This document shows, piece after piece, positions 32,714 through 42,529 of a DNA stretch of 64,000 nt. The notes under the pieces are model-generated. The model saw only the letters and a list, made by a program, of their open reading frames with translations, was not told the DNA's origin and did no database searches. Location: the NCBI RefSeq assembly GCF_007845675.1, contig NZ_VOBR01000028.1, positions 1-64,000 of the forward strand, in the 5' to 3' direction. The stretch comes from Lentzea tibetensis (GTDB taxonomy: Bacteria; Actinomycetota; Actinomycetes; Mycobacteriales; Pseudonocardiaceae). The position numbers and the translations under genes are program-made. How positions within the stretch are numbered: position 1 is the first letter of the stretch; each line of letters begins with the position of its first letter.

Positions 32714-33970
32714 GTGACCGACGTCCTCGCCAGGCTGTTCGAGCCCGACGTCATGGCCGACCCCGGCCCGTTCTACCGCTGGGTGCGCGAGAACCACCCG
32801 ATCCAGCTGCACCCCGCGGGTTTCTACCTCGTCAGCACGCACGCCCACGCGAGCTGGATGTTCCGCGGCAACGACCTGCGCGCGCCCGAGACCGACGAGC
32901 TGCCACTGTGGTACCCCCGTGCGGTGAAGTACCGCTCCGTGGCGCTGCTGCTCGGCTCGATCGCGATGACGAACCCGCCGACCCACACCCGGTTGCGGCG
33001 CCTGGTGATCAGGGACTTCACCGCGAAGCGGGTGGAGGCGTTGCGCCCCGGCATGACCGCGCTCTGCGACGAACTGCTCGACGCCGCCGAGGAGCGCCTG
33101 CGCGACGGTGACACCGCCGACCTGCACGGCGGGCTGGCGCGTGAGCTGAGCATGCAGGTGATCGCGGACCTGCTGGGCGTGCCCGCCGAGGACCGCCACC
33201 ACCTGGCACCGCTGGTGTTGCGGGTGCTGCAGTCGACGAGTCCGATCTCGACGGACGACATGCTCGCCGACGCGGACGCGGCGACGCACGAAGTCGAGAG
33301 CTACTTCACCGACCTGATCGCCCGGTTGCGCGTCACCCCCGGCGACAACCTCTTCTCCGACCTGGTCTCGGCGCACTACAACGACCCCGACCAGCTGACC
33401 GACGACGAGCTGATGAGCATGGTGTGGGGCCTGTGGGCGGGCGGGTTCGAGACGTCCGCCGCGGGCATCGACAACGCGATCATCGCGCTGCTGCGCCATC
33501 CTGAGCAGTCGCACTGGCTGCGGCGAGGGCAGGCCGAGGTGCGGGCGTTCACCCGCGAGGCACTGCGGTTCGACCCGCCGAACCTGCTCACCGGCGTCGT
33601 GCGCGTCGCCGCCCACGACACCGAGGTCGGCGGGATGGCGATCCCCGAGGGAGCCACCGTCCGCGCGCTGCCCGCGTGCGCGAACCGCGACCCGGCCGCG
33701 TTCACCGACCCGGACAGCTTCCTGCCCGAACGCGACGGGTCCGCGTCGCTGACGTTCGGTCAAGGCATGCACTACTGCCTGGGTGCGAGCCTGGCCCGCG
33801 CGGAGGTCGAGGTCGTGCTCCCCCGGCTGCACGCGCGGTTCCCCGAGCTCCAGCTCGCGGGTGAGCCGGAGCGCCGCCGGTCGCTGCCGCTGCGGACCTG
33901 CGACCGCCTGCTCGTCACGTTGCAGGCGCGACCAGGGGAACCACGACCAGCAGCACGTCCGCCGCGATGA
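32714..33970 (+). CDS. Cytochrome P450 (second of the diterpenoid locus)
   Basis: A 418-residue actinobacterial P450 from GTG 32714. I-helix LWAGGFETSAAGID, ExxR EALRFDPP, heme loop LTFGQGMHYCLGASLA. It belongs to a different branch from its neighbour, with the CYP105/107-like FGxGxHxCLGA loop. It lies 40 bp after the first P450 in the same operon. Its last 56 bp overlap the 3' end of the leftward UbiA-family gene. Confidence 0.92.
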   Translation: MTDVLARLFEPDVMADPGPFYRWVRENHPIQLHPAGFYLVSTHAHASWMFRGNDLRAPETDELPLWYPRAVKYRSVALLLGSIAMTNPPTHTRLRRLVIRDFTAKRVEALRPGMTALCDELLDAAEERLRDGDTADLHGGLARELSMQVIADLLGVPAEDRHHLAPLVLRVLQSTSPISTDDMLADADAATHEVESYFTDLIARLRVTPGDNLFSDLVSAHYNDPDQLTDDELMSMVWGLWAGGFETSAAGIDNAIIALLRHPEQSHWLRRGQAEVRAFTREALRFDPPNLLTGVVRVAAHDTEVGGMAIPEGATVRALPACANRDPAAFTDPDSFLPERDGSASLTFGQGMHYCLGASLARAEVEVVLPRLHARFPELQLAGEPERRRSLPLRTCDRLLVTLQARPGEPRPAARPPR

Positions 33971-34823
33971 CCATCGTCAGGCTGGTCCGGCGCATCCGGC
34001 GTTCGTGCGGCAGGTTCGTGTCGCTGATCCACCGCAACGTGCGCAGCTTGTCCACGAGGAACAGCGCGCACACCGCCACAGTCGGCAGCGCCCACCACGG
34101 CCCGTAGCGCGCCCACAGCCCCCAGCCGAGCGACAGGAGTCCCAGCACCGTCACACCGCAGGCGATCACCATCGCGCGGTGGGCGCCGTACCGCACCGCG
34201 AGCGGCCGGTCGCCCGCCTCCGCGTCGCCGCGCAGGTCCGGAATGGACCACCACAGCGTGCGGCCGATCAGCAGCAGCCCGACGCCGGCGAACACCGCCC
34301 AGACCCACGCCGGGAAGTCGTCGCGCAGCGCGGCGTACGTACCCACGCAGGGGATGAACGACATGTGCAGCCCGAGCGACAGCGGGTTGAGCACGCCCCT
34401 TCGCTTGAGCCGCACGGGTTCCAGGTTGTAGGCCAGCTCGATCAGCACGCCGGCCACCACCGCGACCGCCACCAGCGGACGGCCCAGCAGCACCGAGCAG
34501 ATCACGCCCAGCACGATCGCGACCGTCATCTCGGCCAGCGCCCACCGGATCACCCGCACGCGGCCCAGCCGCGACGTGGCGACCGCGATGCCGCCCTTGC
34601 CGGGGTTGCGACTGTCCGCCTGGACGTCGAACGCGCCGTTGAGCAGGTTCTGCGCCACGATCGGGATCAGGTTCGCGACGATCACCAGCAGCACCAGCGG
34701 CTTCAGCAGATCGGACGGGGCGCTCGCGGCGTACGCGGCGCCCCACAGCACGTGGCAGAGGTAGGCGACCGGGAACGGGTACTCCAGCCGATGAACCCGC
34801 ACCACGTCACGCACCACGACCAT
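33915..34823 (-). CDS. UbiA-family membrane protein (prenyltransferase or UbiA-type terpene synthase)
   Basis: A 302-residue integral membrane protein from ATG 34823 with about eight TM helices. Both Asp-rich motifs of the UbiA superfamily are present: LLNGAFDVQADSRNPGKGG (NxxxDxxxD) and SIPDLRGDAEAGDRPLAV (DxxxDxxxGxR). UbiA enzymes transfer prenyl groups to aromatic acceptors. A subgroup including PtmT1 of the platensimycin pathway instead ionises ent-copalyl diphosphate as a class I diterpene synthase. No aromatic acceptor pathway and no soluble class I synthase lies in this locus, so the PtmT1-like role is a reasonable inference but unproven. Confidence 0.82.
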   Translation of the reverse strand: MVVVRDVVRVHRLEYPFPVAYLCHVLWGAAYAASAPSDLLKPLVLLVIVANLIPIVAQNLLNGAFDVQADSRNPGKGGIAVATSRLGRVRVIRWALAEMTVAIVLGVICSVLLGRPLVAVAVVAGVLIELAYNLEPVRLKRRGVLNPLSLGLHMSFIPCVGTYAALRDDFPAWVWAVFAGVGLLLIGRTLWWSIPDLRGDAEAGDRPLAVRYGAHRAMVIACGVTVLGLLSLGWGLWARYGPWWALPTVAVCALFLVDKLRTLRWISDTNLPHERRMRRTSLTMVIAADVLLVVVPLVAPAT

Positions 34824-34933
34824 GTACCGCAACGTAACGCAGACGGCTCGTGCGCGGGCACACCGCGCGCACGGGGTAGCCGATCAGACACCCCTGCCCG
34901 GCCGTGAGGTTCGCCGTTGGGTGAGGAGCGCCC

Positions 34934-35271
34934 TCAGCCGACGGCCACCATCGGCGCTTCGCCGGTCGGCTCCACGTCCTCGGCGAGACGCATGGACTCT
35001 TCGACGAGGGTCTCCACGAAGCGGCACCTCCATGTCCTCCAGACCAGCGGTGACCTGCTCAGCCAACGTGTACACGTCCACCTGAGCCCGGCCGCACGAC
35101 GGGCACGACACGATCTCCAGCTTCGCGCGGTGAGGGTGGTCGCCATGGACTGCACGGACACCGGGCAATCGCTGCCGACGCCCACCGAGCCCACCTTCAG
35201 CTGCCTCGTCCGGCGTCGCGGTGCCAGCACCGGGACCGATGCCGCGGGCATGCCAGCTCGACCGTCGTCAC
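34934..35271 (-). pseudogene. ispG: ispG (gcpE) relic with two internal deletions
   Basis: Immediately after dxs is a scrambled 4-hydroxy-3-methylbut-2-enyl diphosphate synthase. An N-terminal piece ([17 protein letters not shown], then [10 protein letters not shown]) in one frame joins a late segment in another frame ([20 protein letters not shown], then [15 protein letters not shown]). It then returns to the first frame for the C terminus ([20 protein letters not shown]). Most of the TIM barrel and part of the Fe-S domain are missing. Only about 110 of roughly 385 residues remain, so it cannot be functional. The MEP step must rely on a chromosomal ispG. Confidence 0.9.
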
Positions 35272-37070
35272 GCCACCACCTCCACGTCCTGCCACTCGGC
35301 GCGGGACACCAGTTCCGCGGCCACGCGTTCGGCCAGGCTCTCGCCGTCGATGCCCGCGGCCGACAGCAGATCGGCGCGTTTGCCCGCGCCCAGGAACTCC
35401 GGCAGCAGGCCCACCGAGCACACCGGCGTGGCGATCGCCCGGTCGTGCAGCAGCTGCGCCACACCCGCACCCACGCCACCCGCCCTGGTGTTGTCCTCGA
35501 CCGTCACCACCAACTCGTGCGACGCCGCGAGGTCCGCCAGCACCGGGTTCACCGGCAGCACCCAGCGCGGGTCGACGACCGTGACGCCGATGCCTTGCGC
35601 GGCGAGGATTCCCGCCGCCTCCAGGCACGTCGACGCCAGCGCGCCCACCGATACCATCAGGACGTCCTCGCCGGCGCACTCGGACAGGACGTCCACACCG
35701 TCCACCTGGCGCACGGCCGGGAGCTCGCGGCCGACGGCGGACTTCGGGAACCGCAGCAGCGTCGGGCCGGTGTCGTCGCCCACCGCCTCGCGGAGCTCGG
35801 CGCGCAACGTGGTCGCGTCGCGAGGGGCAGCGATCCGCAGGCCGGGCACGAGGTTCAGCAGCGACAGGTCCCACATGCCGTGGTGGCTCGCGCCGTCCTC
35901 GCCGGTCACCCCCGCTCGGTCCAGCACGAACGTGACGGGCAGGCGGTGCAGCGCCACGTCCATCAGCGCCTGGTCGAACGCACGGTTGAAGAACGTCGCG
36001 TAGATCGCCACCACCGGGTGCATGCCACCCATCGCGAGGCCGGCCGCGGACGTCACCGCGTGCTGCTCGGCCATGCCGACGTCGAAGACGCGGCCGGGGA
36101 ACTCGGTCGCGAACCGGTGCAGGCCCACCGGGCGCAGCATGGCGGCGGTGATCGCGACGACGTCCTCGCGCTCGGCCGCGATCCGGGCGATCTCGTCGCC
36201 GAAGGTGGCCGTCCACGTCGGTGCGCTCGGCCGCGACGTGCGGCCGGTCGCCGGGTCGACGACGCCGACGGCGTGCATGCGGTCCGCGTCGTCGGACTCG
36301 GCGGGCGGGTAGCCGCGGCCCTTGACCGTCACGGCGTGCACCAGCACGGGCCTGCCTCGTTCCAGCGCGAGGCCGCGCGCCTGCCGCAGCGCAGTCTCGA
36401 GCGCTTCCAGGTCGTGCCCGTCGACGGGCCGCGTGCAGACCAGGCCCAGCTCGCCGAAGACCGATGTCGCCGTCCCCGCGCGCAGGCGCGCCAGGTGGTC
36501 GGCGACGCCACCGACGGTCGGCGCGTAGGAGCGGGTGTTGTCGTTCAGCACGATCACCAGCGGGCGGTCGTGTGCCGCCGAGCCGATGTTGTTCAGCGCC
36601 TCCCAGGCCAGGCCGCCCGTCATGGCACCGTCACCGATGACCGCGACCGGGATCCGATCCCGCTCACCCCGCAAGGCGAACGCCTTCGCCAGACCATCCA
36701 CATAGGACAGCGCTGTCGACGCGTGCGAGTTCTCGGCCACGTCGTGCACCGACTCGGCCCTGCTCGGATAGCCGCTGAGGCCACCCGGCCCGCGCAGGTC
36801 GCCGAACTCGGCACGCCGACCGGTGAAGAGCTTGTGCACGTAGGACTGATGGCCGGTGTCCCACACGATCGGGTCGCGCGGTGAGTCGAACACGCGGTGC
36901 AACGCGATCGTCAGCTCCACCACCCCCAGGTTCGGGCCGAGGTGCCCGCCCGAACGGCAGACCGCGTCCACCAGGAACTCCCGCACCTCGGCGGCCAGCG
37001 CGACCAGCTCGTCCGCGTCGAGCAGCCGAAGGTCGGCCGGGCAGCACACCTTCTCCAGCAGTGTCGTCAC
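35268..37070 (-). CDS. dxs: 1-deoxy-D-xylulose-5-phosphate synthase
   Basis: A 600-residue thiamine-diphosphate enzyme from ATG 37070. Features: [18 protein letters not shown] and [16 protein letters not shown], ThDP motif [16 protein letters not shown]...LNDN, transketolase motif [17 protein letters not shown], and [15 protein letters not shown]. It condenses pyruvate and glyceraldehyde 3-phosphate, the rate-limiting MEP step. As a cluster-located copy with ispH and a GGPP-type synthase it would boost isoprenoid supply for the diterpene. It lies 4 bp after ispH. Confidence 0.95.
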   Translation of the reverse strand: MTTLLEKVCCPADLRLLDADELVALAAEVREFLVDAVCRSGGHLGPNLGVVELTIALHRVFDSPRDPIVWDTGHQSYVHKLFTGRRAEFGDLRGPGGLSGYPSRAESVHDVAENSHASTALSYVDGLAKAFALRGERDRIPVAVIGDGAMTGGLAWEALNNIGSAAHDRPLVIVLNDNTRSYAPTVGGVADHLARLRAGTATSVFGELGLVCTRPVDGHDLEALETALRQARGLALERGRPVLVHAVTVKGRGYPPAESDDADRMHAVGVVDPATGRTSRPSAPTWTATFGDEIARIAAEREDVVAITAAMLRPVGLHRFATEFPGRVFDVGMAEQHAVTSAAGLAMGGMHPVVAIYATFFNRAFDQALMDVALHRLPVTFVLDRAGVTGEDGASHHGMWDLSLLNLVPGLRIAAPRDATTLRAELREAVGDDTGPTLLRFPKSAVGRELPAVRQVDGVDVLSECAGEDVLMVSVGALASTCLEAAGILAAQGIGVTVVDPRWVLPVNPVLADLAASHELVVTVEDNTRAGGVGAGVAQLLHDRAIATPVCSVGLLPEFLGAGKRADLLSAAGIDGESLAERVAAELVSRAEWQDVEVVA

Positions 37071-37074
37071 CGAG

Positions 37075-38277
37075 TCACCTCACGTTCCTGGGCAGTCCGA
37101 AGTGGATGGTCTCCACCGCCACCTGACGCTCCTCCACGGTGACCGCGCCGAGCCCGCGCAGCGCGTCGATCACCTCGGTCACGAGTCGCGGCGGCGCGGA
37201 GGCTCCGGCGGTCAGCCCCACGGTCCGCACGCCGACGAGCCAGGCGGGGTCGAGGTCGGTCACGTCATCGATCAGGTGCGCGGCGCAGCCCGACCGGCGA
37301 GCCAGTTCGACCAGGCGGAGGGAGTTCGACGAGTTGACCGAGCCGACCACCAGCACGAGTTCCGCGTCCGCCGCCACGGCGCGCAGCGAGTCCTGCCGGT
37401 TCGTGGTCGCGTAGCAGATGTCGTCCGAGTGCGGCCCGGTGAGCTGCGGGAACCGGGTGCGCAGCGCGTCGACGACACCGGCGGCCTCGTCGACCGCCAG
37501 CGTCGTCTGCATCAGGAAGGACACCGGGCCGTCGAGGTCCAGTTCGCGGACGTCGTCGGGCTTCTCGACGAGCAGCATGCCGGGCACCTCGCCCAGCGTG
37601 CCCTCGCTCTCCTCGTGGCCGGCGTGCCCGATCAGCACGATCGTGTCGCCGCGCTGGGCGAACCGCTTGGCCTCGCTGTGGACCTTGGTCACCAGTGGAC
37701 AGGTCGCGTCGACGACGCGCAGATCCCGGCGCGCGGCCTCCTCGCGCACCGCCGGGGAGACGCCGTGCGCGGAGAAGATCACCGTCGCGGACGGCGGCAC
37801 CTCGTCCAGCTCGTCGACGAACACCGCGCCGCGTTCTTCCAGCTCCCGCACGACGTGCACGTTGTGGACGATCTGCTTGCGCACGTAGACCGGAGCGCCG
37901 CACTGGCCGAGTACCCGCTCGACGATCTCGATCGCGCGTTCCACGCCAGCGCAGAACGACCTGGGGCCCGCCAGCAGCACGTGCCGGTCACCCGCCGCCG
38001 CGGCCCACGCGCGCAACGCGTCCAGCACCGCGGGCTGAGTCTCCGAGCACTCGAACACCACGCGGGGATCTGCGGTGAACCGCTCCAGCAGCTCCGCCGT
38101 CCGCTCGTCGACGTCGAGAGCGTCCACAACGGACGCCTCGACACCACGCCTGCGCAGCTCGCCGAGCAGGATCGGCGCGGACGGGCAGGCCGCCGCCACG
38201 CGCACTGCCGGGCTGTCGGTCCCGATCCGCACCGCGAGAACGTCGCCGTCCAGGGCAACAACAGAAGGAAACCCCAC
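37075..38277 (-). CDS. ispH: 4-hydroxy-3-methylbut-2-enyl diphosphate reductase with an N-terminal extension
   Basis: A 400-residue protein. The IspH core has its three [4Fe-4S] cysteines: [26 protein letters not shown] and [11 protein letters not shown], with [23 protein letters not shown] and [11 protein letters not shown] for substrate binding. The first ~95 residues ([18 protein letters not shown] to [14 protein letters not shown]) precede the usual start and look like a separate alpha/beta unit. IspH makes IPP and DMAPP from HMBPP. It probably leads the ispH-dxs-(relic)-ubiA unit, after a 106-bp gap from the response regulator. Confidence 0.93.
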   Translation of the reverse strand: MGFPSVVALDGDVLAVRIGTDSPAVRVAAACPSAPILLGELRRRGVEASVVDALDVDERTAELLERFTADPRVVFECSETQPAVLDALRAWAAAAGDRHVLLAGPRSFCAGVERAIEIVERVLGQCGAPVYVRKQIVHNVHVVRELEERGAVFVDELDEVPPSATVIFSAHGVSPAVREEAARRDLRVVDATCPLVTKVHSEAKRFAQRGDTIVLIGHAGHEESEGTLGEVPGMLLVEKPDDVRELDLDGPVSFLMQTTLAVDEAAGVVDALRTRFPQLTGPHSDDICYATTNRQDSLRAVAADAELVLVVGSVNSSNSLRLVELARRSGCAAHLIDDVTDLDPAWLVGVRTVGLTAGASAPPRLVTEVIDALRGLGAVTVEERQVAVETIHFGLPRNVR

Positions 38278-38383
38278 AGTTACCCCTTGATCGGCGAAAA
38301 TGAGCGCGAAATGCGCGAGCGGCCAATGATTGCAGGGGGCCGGAAGGTGTCGCGAGCATCTTGTGGCCAGGACCGGTGTCCCA

Positions 38384-39055
38384 TCACACGCGACTTTCGT
38401 CCAGCTCGCGGAAAACGCCCGACTCGTGAGCCTTGATCGCGGCCTGCACCCGGTTCGTGCAACGCAGTTTCGCCAGCAGGTGACTGACGTGAGCCTTCAC
38501 CGCGCCCTCGCTGACGTACAACGCGCGGGCGATCTCCGCGTTGCCCACGCCCTTGACCACGTACGCCAGCACCTCGCGTTCGCGCGCGGTCAGGCTCTCG
38601 ACCTGCTGTCTGGCCCTGCCGACGCGGTCGCGGTCGAACCGCAGGAACTGGTTGATCACGCCGCGGGTGATCGCGGGCGACAGGACCGACTCGCCGGACG
38701 CGACGGTGAGCACCGCGTCGACGAGCTCCTGCGGCCCGACGTCCTTCACCAGAAATCCCGACGCACCAGCGCGAAAAGACCGGTAGACGCACTCCTCTAC
38801 GGCGATCGCGGTGAGGATGATGACCTTCGTCGCGGGCAGTTCGCGCTGCACGACCTGCGTCGCCCTGATGCCGTCCATCCCGCCGACGCGGACGTCCATC
38901 ACCATGACGTCGGGACGATGCCTGCGCGCGAGCTCGACCGCACGGCGTCCGTCGTCGGTCTCCGACACCACGTCGATCCGCTCCGATGTGCGCAACATGC
39001 TGCAGATGCCCGCCCTGACGAGCCGCTCGCCGTCCACCACCGCAACTTTGATCAT
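38384..39055 (-). CDS. NarL/FixJ-type response regulator (orphan)
   Basis: A 223-residue protein from ATG 39055. The receiver domain has the acidic pair in [11 protein letters not shown], the phosphoacceptor Asp in [15 protein letters not shown] and the Lys in GFLVKDV. Note that the usual DD pair reads D-G-E. The LuxR-type HTH is [21 protein letters not shown], then [21 protein letters not shown]. No histidine kinase gene is nearby. Its position inside the terpenoid operon suggests control of the locus. Confidence 0.9.
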   Translation of the reverse strand: MIKVAVVDGERLVRAGICSMLRTSERIDVVSETDDGRRAVELARRHRPDVMVMDVRVGGMDGIRATQVVQRELPATKVIILTAIAVEECVYRSFRAGASGFLVKDVGPQELVDAVLTVASGESVLSPAITRGVINQFLRFDRDRVGRARQQVESLTAREREVLAYVVKGVGNAEIARALYVSEGAVKAHVSHLLAKLRCTNRVQAAIKAHESGVFRELDESRV

Positions 39056-39288
39056 CTGGTGTTTCCTCGTTCCGCCGCCGCGTGCAGGACCTGTCGCCCC
39101 CACTTACGGCTGGAACGGCTCCATCATTCGAACTCTCCAAGAGTTTCACGCGACCGCAGGAACACAGCGGTGAAACAACCGTATCGAGACATCAGAAATG
39201 GCCACGGACAACGCCGAAACGTCTTGATTCGCGCCACCCCGAGCGACAGTCGCTCGAACGGCCCACCACAACGGCTACAACCAGTCAG

Positions 39289-40308
39289 CTACGCCACCGA
39301 AGCCGGCCTGATCCAGCGCGAATGCTCCCGCGCGACCTTCGTCTCCACGGCCCGCAGCGCGTAAACCCGCGGCATCGCAACCAACCGCGCCCGCGCAGGC
39401 GAGTCCGGCACCACCTCGAGCACCCGCTCGGCCAGCGCGACGTACTCGTCGATCAACTCCAGCACGAACGGGACACCGTCGCGGCGAGCGCACTCGTGCG
39501 CCCGCTCGACGTCGGCCGCCGACATCTCCGGCCGGAGCAGGGCGCTGAGCTCGGACGCCGGGTTGGCCAGCGACACGAGCACGGCCGCCGTGTAGACGCC
39601 GTTGGAGAGGTCGAGCCCGACGGGCTTGGTCCACAACTGTTCGGTGGACACCAGGTCCATCAGGTCGTCGACCAGCTGGAAGACCATGCCGAAGGCGTCG
39701 CCGAACGTTGCGAGCGCCGCCACCTGCACCTCGCTGAGACCCGCGCACAGCGCGCCCAGCCGGCAGGCGGTCCGCATCAGCGCGCCGGTCTTGCCGCTCA
39801 CCGCCGCCAGGTACTCGTCCATCCTGGTGTCGAGGCGATACCGGTTCGCGGTCTCGTGGATCTGCCCGGCGCACAGATCCGAATACCCCTGGTGCCACGC
39901 CAGCGCGGCAGCCGCGGACACCCGCGCCGCCAGTTGCCCGCCCGCGGCCAGCAGGTGGTCACCGCCGAGGATCGCGGCATCCCGGCCGCGCGTGACGTGC
40001 AACGTCGCCAGCCCGCCGCGCGACGCCGCGTCGTCCATCAGGTCGTCGTGGACGAGCGAGCTCAGGTGCATGAGCTCGACCGACGCCGCGCAGGCGATCG
40101 CGTCGCACTCGCTGAACCGCGGCCCGCACGCCGCGGCCGCGAACACGAGAGCGGGACGCAGTCTCTTGCCCGGCCGGGTGAGCAGCGGGCGCATTCCGGT
40201 GTCGAGCCACGGCTGACCGCAACTGCCGTTGGCGAGAATCGTTTTTTCGACCCGCCGCCGCAGTTCGTCATCGACTGCGGCGAGGCCGAGTTCGACAGGA
40301 GTCAGCAT
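39289..40308 (-). CDS. Polyprenyl (probably geranylgeranyl) diphosphate synthase
   Basis: A 339-residue trans-isoprenyl diphosphate synthase. Motifs: GKRLRPALVFAAA, first Asp-rich motif LVHDDLMDDAASRGG, GKTGALMRTACRLGA, second Asp-rich motif FQLVDDLMDLVS, and TKPVGLDLSNGVYT, the KP..D segment. It elongates allylic diphosphates with IPP. Because its neighbours are a class II diterpene cyclase and MEP genes, GGPP is the expected C20 product; chain length cannot be fixed from the motif alone. Start ATG 40308. Confidence 0.9.
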   Translation of the reverse strand: MLTPVELGLAAVDDELRRRVEKTILANGSCGQPWLDTGMRPLLTRPGKRLRPALVFAAAACGPRFSECDAIACAASVELMHLSSLVHDDLMDDAASRGGLATLHVTRGRDAAILGGDHLLAAGGQLAARVSAAAALAWHQGYSDLCAGQIHETANRYRLDTRMDEYLAAVSGKTGALMRTACRLGALCAGLSEVQVAALATFGDAFGMVFQLVDDLMDLVSTEQLWTKPVGLDLSNGVYTAAVLVSLANPASELSALLRPEMSAADVERAHECARRDGVPFVLELIDEYVALAERVLEVVPDSPARARLVAMPRVYALRAVETKVAREHSRWIRPASVA

Positions 40309-40680
40309 GCGGCCAACGTAAGGCGGCTCGACTTCGCCCCCACATCATTGCGCGACCTATGGCGACCAAACCCGGCCGGGCACCTGGCCGATGGTCAACG
40401 GTCGAGCCGCAGGCTCTCCGGCCGCGCCGAGGCGGTCCGGACGAATGCCGGCACTACACCGGCGTCGCGTCCGCCCGGCCAAATGGCCACATCTCATCGG
40501 CCGCGGCTAATCCTTCGGCCATGATCGGCCGAGTGCCGGGCGGGGACCGGGCCTGCTCTGCCGGAGTGAAGCGCTGGGCCGTCGGCCATCCACTGTGGTT
40601 CTTCCAACGAGCTCTCGGGCTGAGGGCCGGCCAGTCATGTCCACTGTGGACTCGATGCTCGCCGGTGTGCCACGGCGCGG
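40309..40680. other. Intergenic region without a recognisable gene
   Basis: 372 bases between the prenyl synthase start and the XRE gene stop. They hold a short dyad GCCGG...CCGGC (about 40449-40468) and two copies of TCCACTGTGG (40589-40598 and 40640-40649). I see no supported coding frame or RNA gene. The promoter of the prenyl-synthase operon should lie near the left end. Confidence 0.4.
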
Positions 40681-40983
40681 CTAGCGAGGCGGGCGGGACG
40701 CGGCCGCCAGACCGAGCCGCCCTCGCGCCTCGGCGGGCATCCCCAGCCCGTAGGCGATTCGTTCGATCGTGTCGAGCGTCGGGTGCCGCAACCCGCGCAT
40801 GTACTCGCTGATCCGGCCCTGCGCGATCCCGGTGGCGCACGCCAGGTCGTTCTGGCTGTGCCCGGTGTACTGGCGGATCAGCACCAGCAACGCGGCCACG
40901 TCCCTGTTGTCCAGTGCCAGCACGACAGACGCGCGGCCCCACAGGTCATCCGGCACGTTCAGCACCCACGACGGTCGGTCCAC
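40681..40983 (-). CDS. XRE-family HTH protein
   Basis: A 100-residue protein from GTG 40983 (GGGGGAG upstream). The helix-turn-helix is LVLIRQYTGHSQNDLACATG, then IAQGRISEYMRGLRHPTLDTIERIAYGL. This matches actinomycete XRE proteins that sit beside larger sensory or secreted-protein genes. The N-terminal VDRPSWVLNVPDDLW is a short lead. It is divergent from the lectin gene at 41148, whose promoter it may control. Confidence 0.82.
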   Translation of the reverse strand: MDRPSWVLNVPDDLWGRASVVLALDNRDVAALLVLIRQYTGHSQNDLACATGIAQGRISEYMRGLRHPTLDTIERIAYGLGMPAEARGRLGLAAASRPPR

Positions 40984-41147
40984 GTCTCCCCCAACGACAA
41001 CGCATCCCCGGCGATGAGGTCGCGCACAGCCGACGGGCGTTACACGCCGTTCCGCTATTCCACGGTGATATCTCACGCTGGGCTGTCGAGGCGTGCGCAG
41101 CGCGTGCGAGTTTCTCCCGGCTACACCAACGAGCAAGGGGGAGATTC

Positions 41148-41636
41148 ATGCGAGTGATACTCGCGGTGCTGGCGGTGGTGCTGTCGAGCCTGTTCGTCAC
41201 GACGACAGCTCAGGCAGAGCCCATCGGCACGCTCACCGCGCACAGCCCGTTCTACAGCAGGCACGACTGGCGGTGTCTGGACTCGGACGTGTCGTCGCCG
41301 ACGCACAACGGCACCAAGGTGCAGATCTGGGACTGCAACGGCTGGAACAACCAGAAGTGGACGTACTACAGCGACCACACCATCCGCAGCACCCACGACG
41401 GCCGGTGCCTCGACTCCGACGTCTCGTCGCCGACCCACAACGGCACCAAGGTCCAGATGTGGGACTGCAACGGCTGGGCGAACCAGAAGTGGACCGTCTA
41501 CACCAACGGCCAGGTCATCAGCCACCACGACGGCCGGTGCCTCGACCTCGACGTGGCGTCGCCGACCCGCAACGGCAGCAAGATCCAGGTCTGGGACTGC
41601 AACGGCTGGGCCAACCAGAGCTGGTACCACCCGTGA
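41148..41636 (+). CDS. Secreted ricin-type beta-trefoil lectin
   Basis: A 162-residue protein from ATG 41148 (GGGGGAG upstream). Signal peptide MRVILAVLAVVLSSLFVTTTAQA. The mature protein is almost entirely three tandem copies of one ~42-residue unit, DGRCLDSDVSSPTHNGTKVQ, each ending in WDCNGWxNQKW, the QxW hallmark of the ricin B trefoil. The three units are nearly identical at DNA level (about 41270-41630). A single trefoil with no catalytic domain suggests a carbohydrate-binding exoprotein. Confidence 0.92.
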   Translation: MRVILAVLAVVLSSLFVTTTAQAEPIGTLTAHSPFYSRHDWRCLDSDVSSPTHNGTKVQIWDCNGWNNQKWTYYSDHTIRSTHDGRCLDSDVSSPTHNGTKVQMWDCNGWANQKWTVYTNGQVISHHDGRCLDLDVASPTRNGSKIQVWDCNGWANQSWYHP

Positions 41637-41648
41637 GATGAGCAGGGA

Positions 41649-41681
41649 CCGCGGGGCGCTCAGGCCATGAGCGCCCCGCGG
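41649..41681 (+). terminator. Hairpin terminator after the lectin gene
   Basis: CCGCGGGGCGCTC and GAGCGCCCCGCGG form a perfect 13-bp stem with a 7-nt loop, 13 nt beyond the lectin stop. Confidence 0.8.
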
Positions 41682-41730
41682 GGTGCCGAACCCGGGATCC
41701 GACTGCGGCATTGCTTCGGATAGGCCACCA

Positions 41731-42513
41731 ATGATTCCATCTCATATGGACATGGGGATCATCACACCACTCGTCGCGTACTCGGTGTCGTGCGTCGGTT
41801 CCGCTCTCGGGCTGCTGTCCACGGAGCGCGCGAGGAACTCGACCGGTGCTCAAAGCCACTGGTGGCTGGTCGTCGCCGCGGTGGCGATCGGCGGCATGGG
41901 CATCTGGGTCATGCACTTCACCGCGATGCTGGGCACCTGGATGGGCACGAACGTCGCCTACGACGTCCCGCTCACGCTGCTCAGCATGGTCGTGGCCATC
42001 GTCGTCGTGGGCGTCGGGCTGTTCGTGGTCAGCAGGAGCGACCCCAACAGACTCGGCCCGCTGGCGGCGGGCGGCGTGTTCACCGGAGTCGGGGTCGCGG
42101 CGATGCACTACACCGGGATGTCCGCCGTGACGATCGGTGCCAGGGTTTCCTACGACATCCCGATCGTGCTGTTGTCCGTCCTGATCGCCGTGGTCGCCGC
42201 GACCGCCGCGCTGTGGGCGACCATGAACATCCGCGGTCCGCTGGCAGTCGTGGGTGCCGCGCTGGTCATGGGCTTGGCGGTCACCGGGATGCACTACACC
42301 GGCATGGCGGCCATGAAGGTCGTGGTCGACCAGCGCGCGCCGCTGATCGTCGGCAACTCCCAGGAGCTGATCACGTCGCTGATCATCGGCGTCATCGCGG
42401 TCTGCGTGATCATCATCTTCCTGCTGGTCCTCACCGCGTCCTCGAAGGAATTCGAGGACGACGCCGAGCTGCTCGACCGCGTGATCCGGCGCTCCGGGTG
42501 GCGCGAGAGCTGA
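41731..42513 (+). CDS. MHYT-domain integral membrane sensor
   Basis: A 260-residue protein (ATG 41731; ATG 41746 is also possible). It has seven TM helices and three MHYT-type motifs: WVMHFTAMLG, AAMHYTGMSA and TGMHYTGMAA. The Met/His residues near the outer face are proposed to bind copper and sense a diatomic gas. No GGDEF, EAL or kinase domain follows; the C terminus is a short charged tail (SKEFEDDAELLDRVIRRSGW). This stand-alone form is known in actinomycetes. Confidence 0.9.
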   Translation: MIPSHMDMGIITPLVAYSVSCVGSALGLLSTERARNSTGAQSHWWLVVAAVAIGGMGIWVMHFTAMLGTWMGTNVAYDVPLTLLSMVVAIVVVGVGLFVVSRSDPNRLGPLAAGGVFTGVGVAAMHYTGMSAVTIGARVSYDIPIVLLSVLIAVVAATAALWATMNIRGPLAVVGAALVMGLAVTGMHYTGMAAMKVVVDQRAPLIVGNSQELITSLIIGVIAVCVIIIFLLVLTASSKEFEDDAELLDRVIRRSGWRES

Positions 42514-42529
42514 GCAACGCACTGGGGCG

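Noticed and set aside
41270-41630. Tandem DNA repeats that could be mistaken for a CRISPR or satellite
   Set aside because: They are three in-frame ricin-trefoil units of one secreted lectin, with lectin motifs in each.
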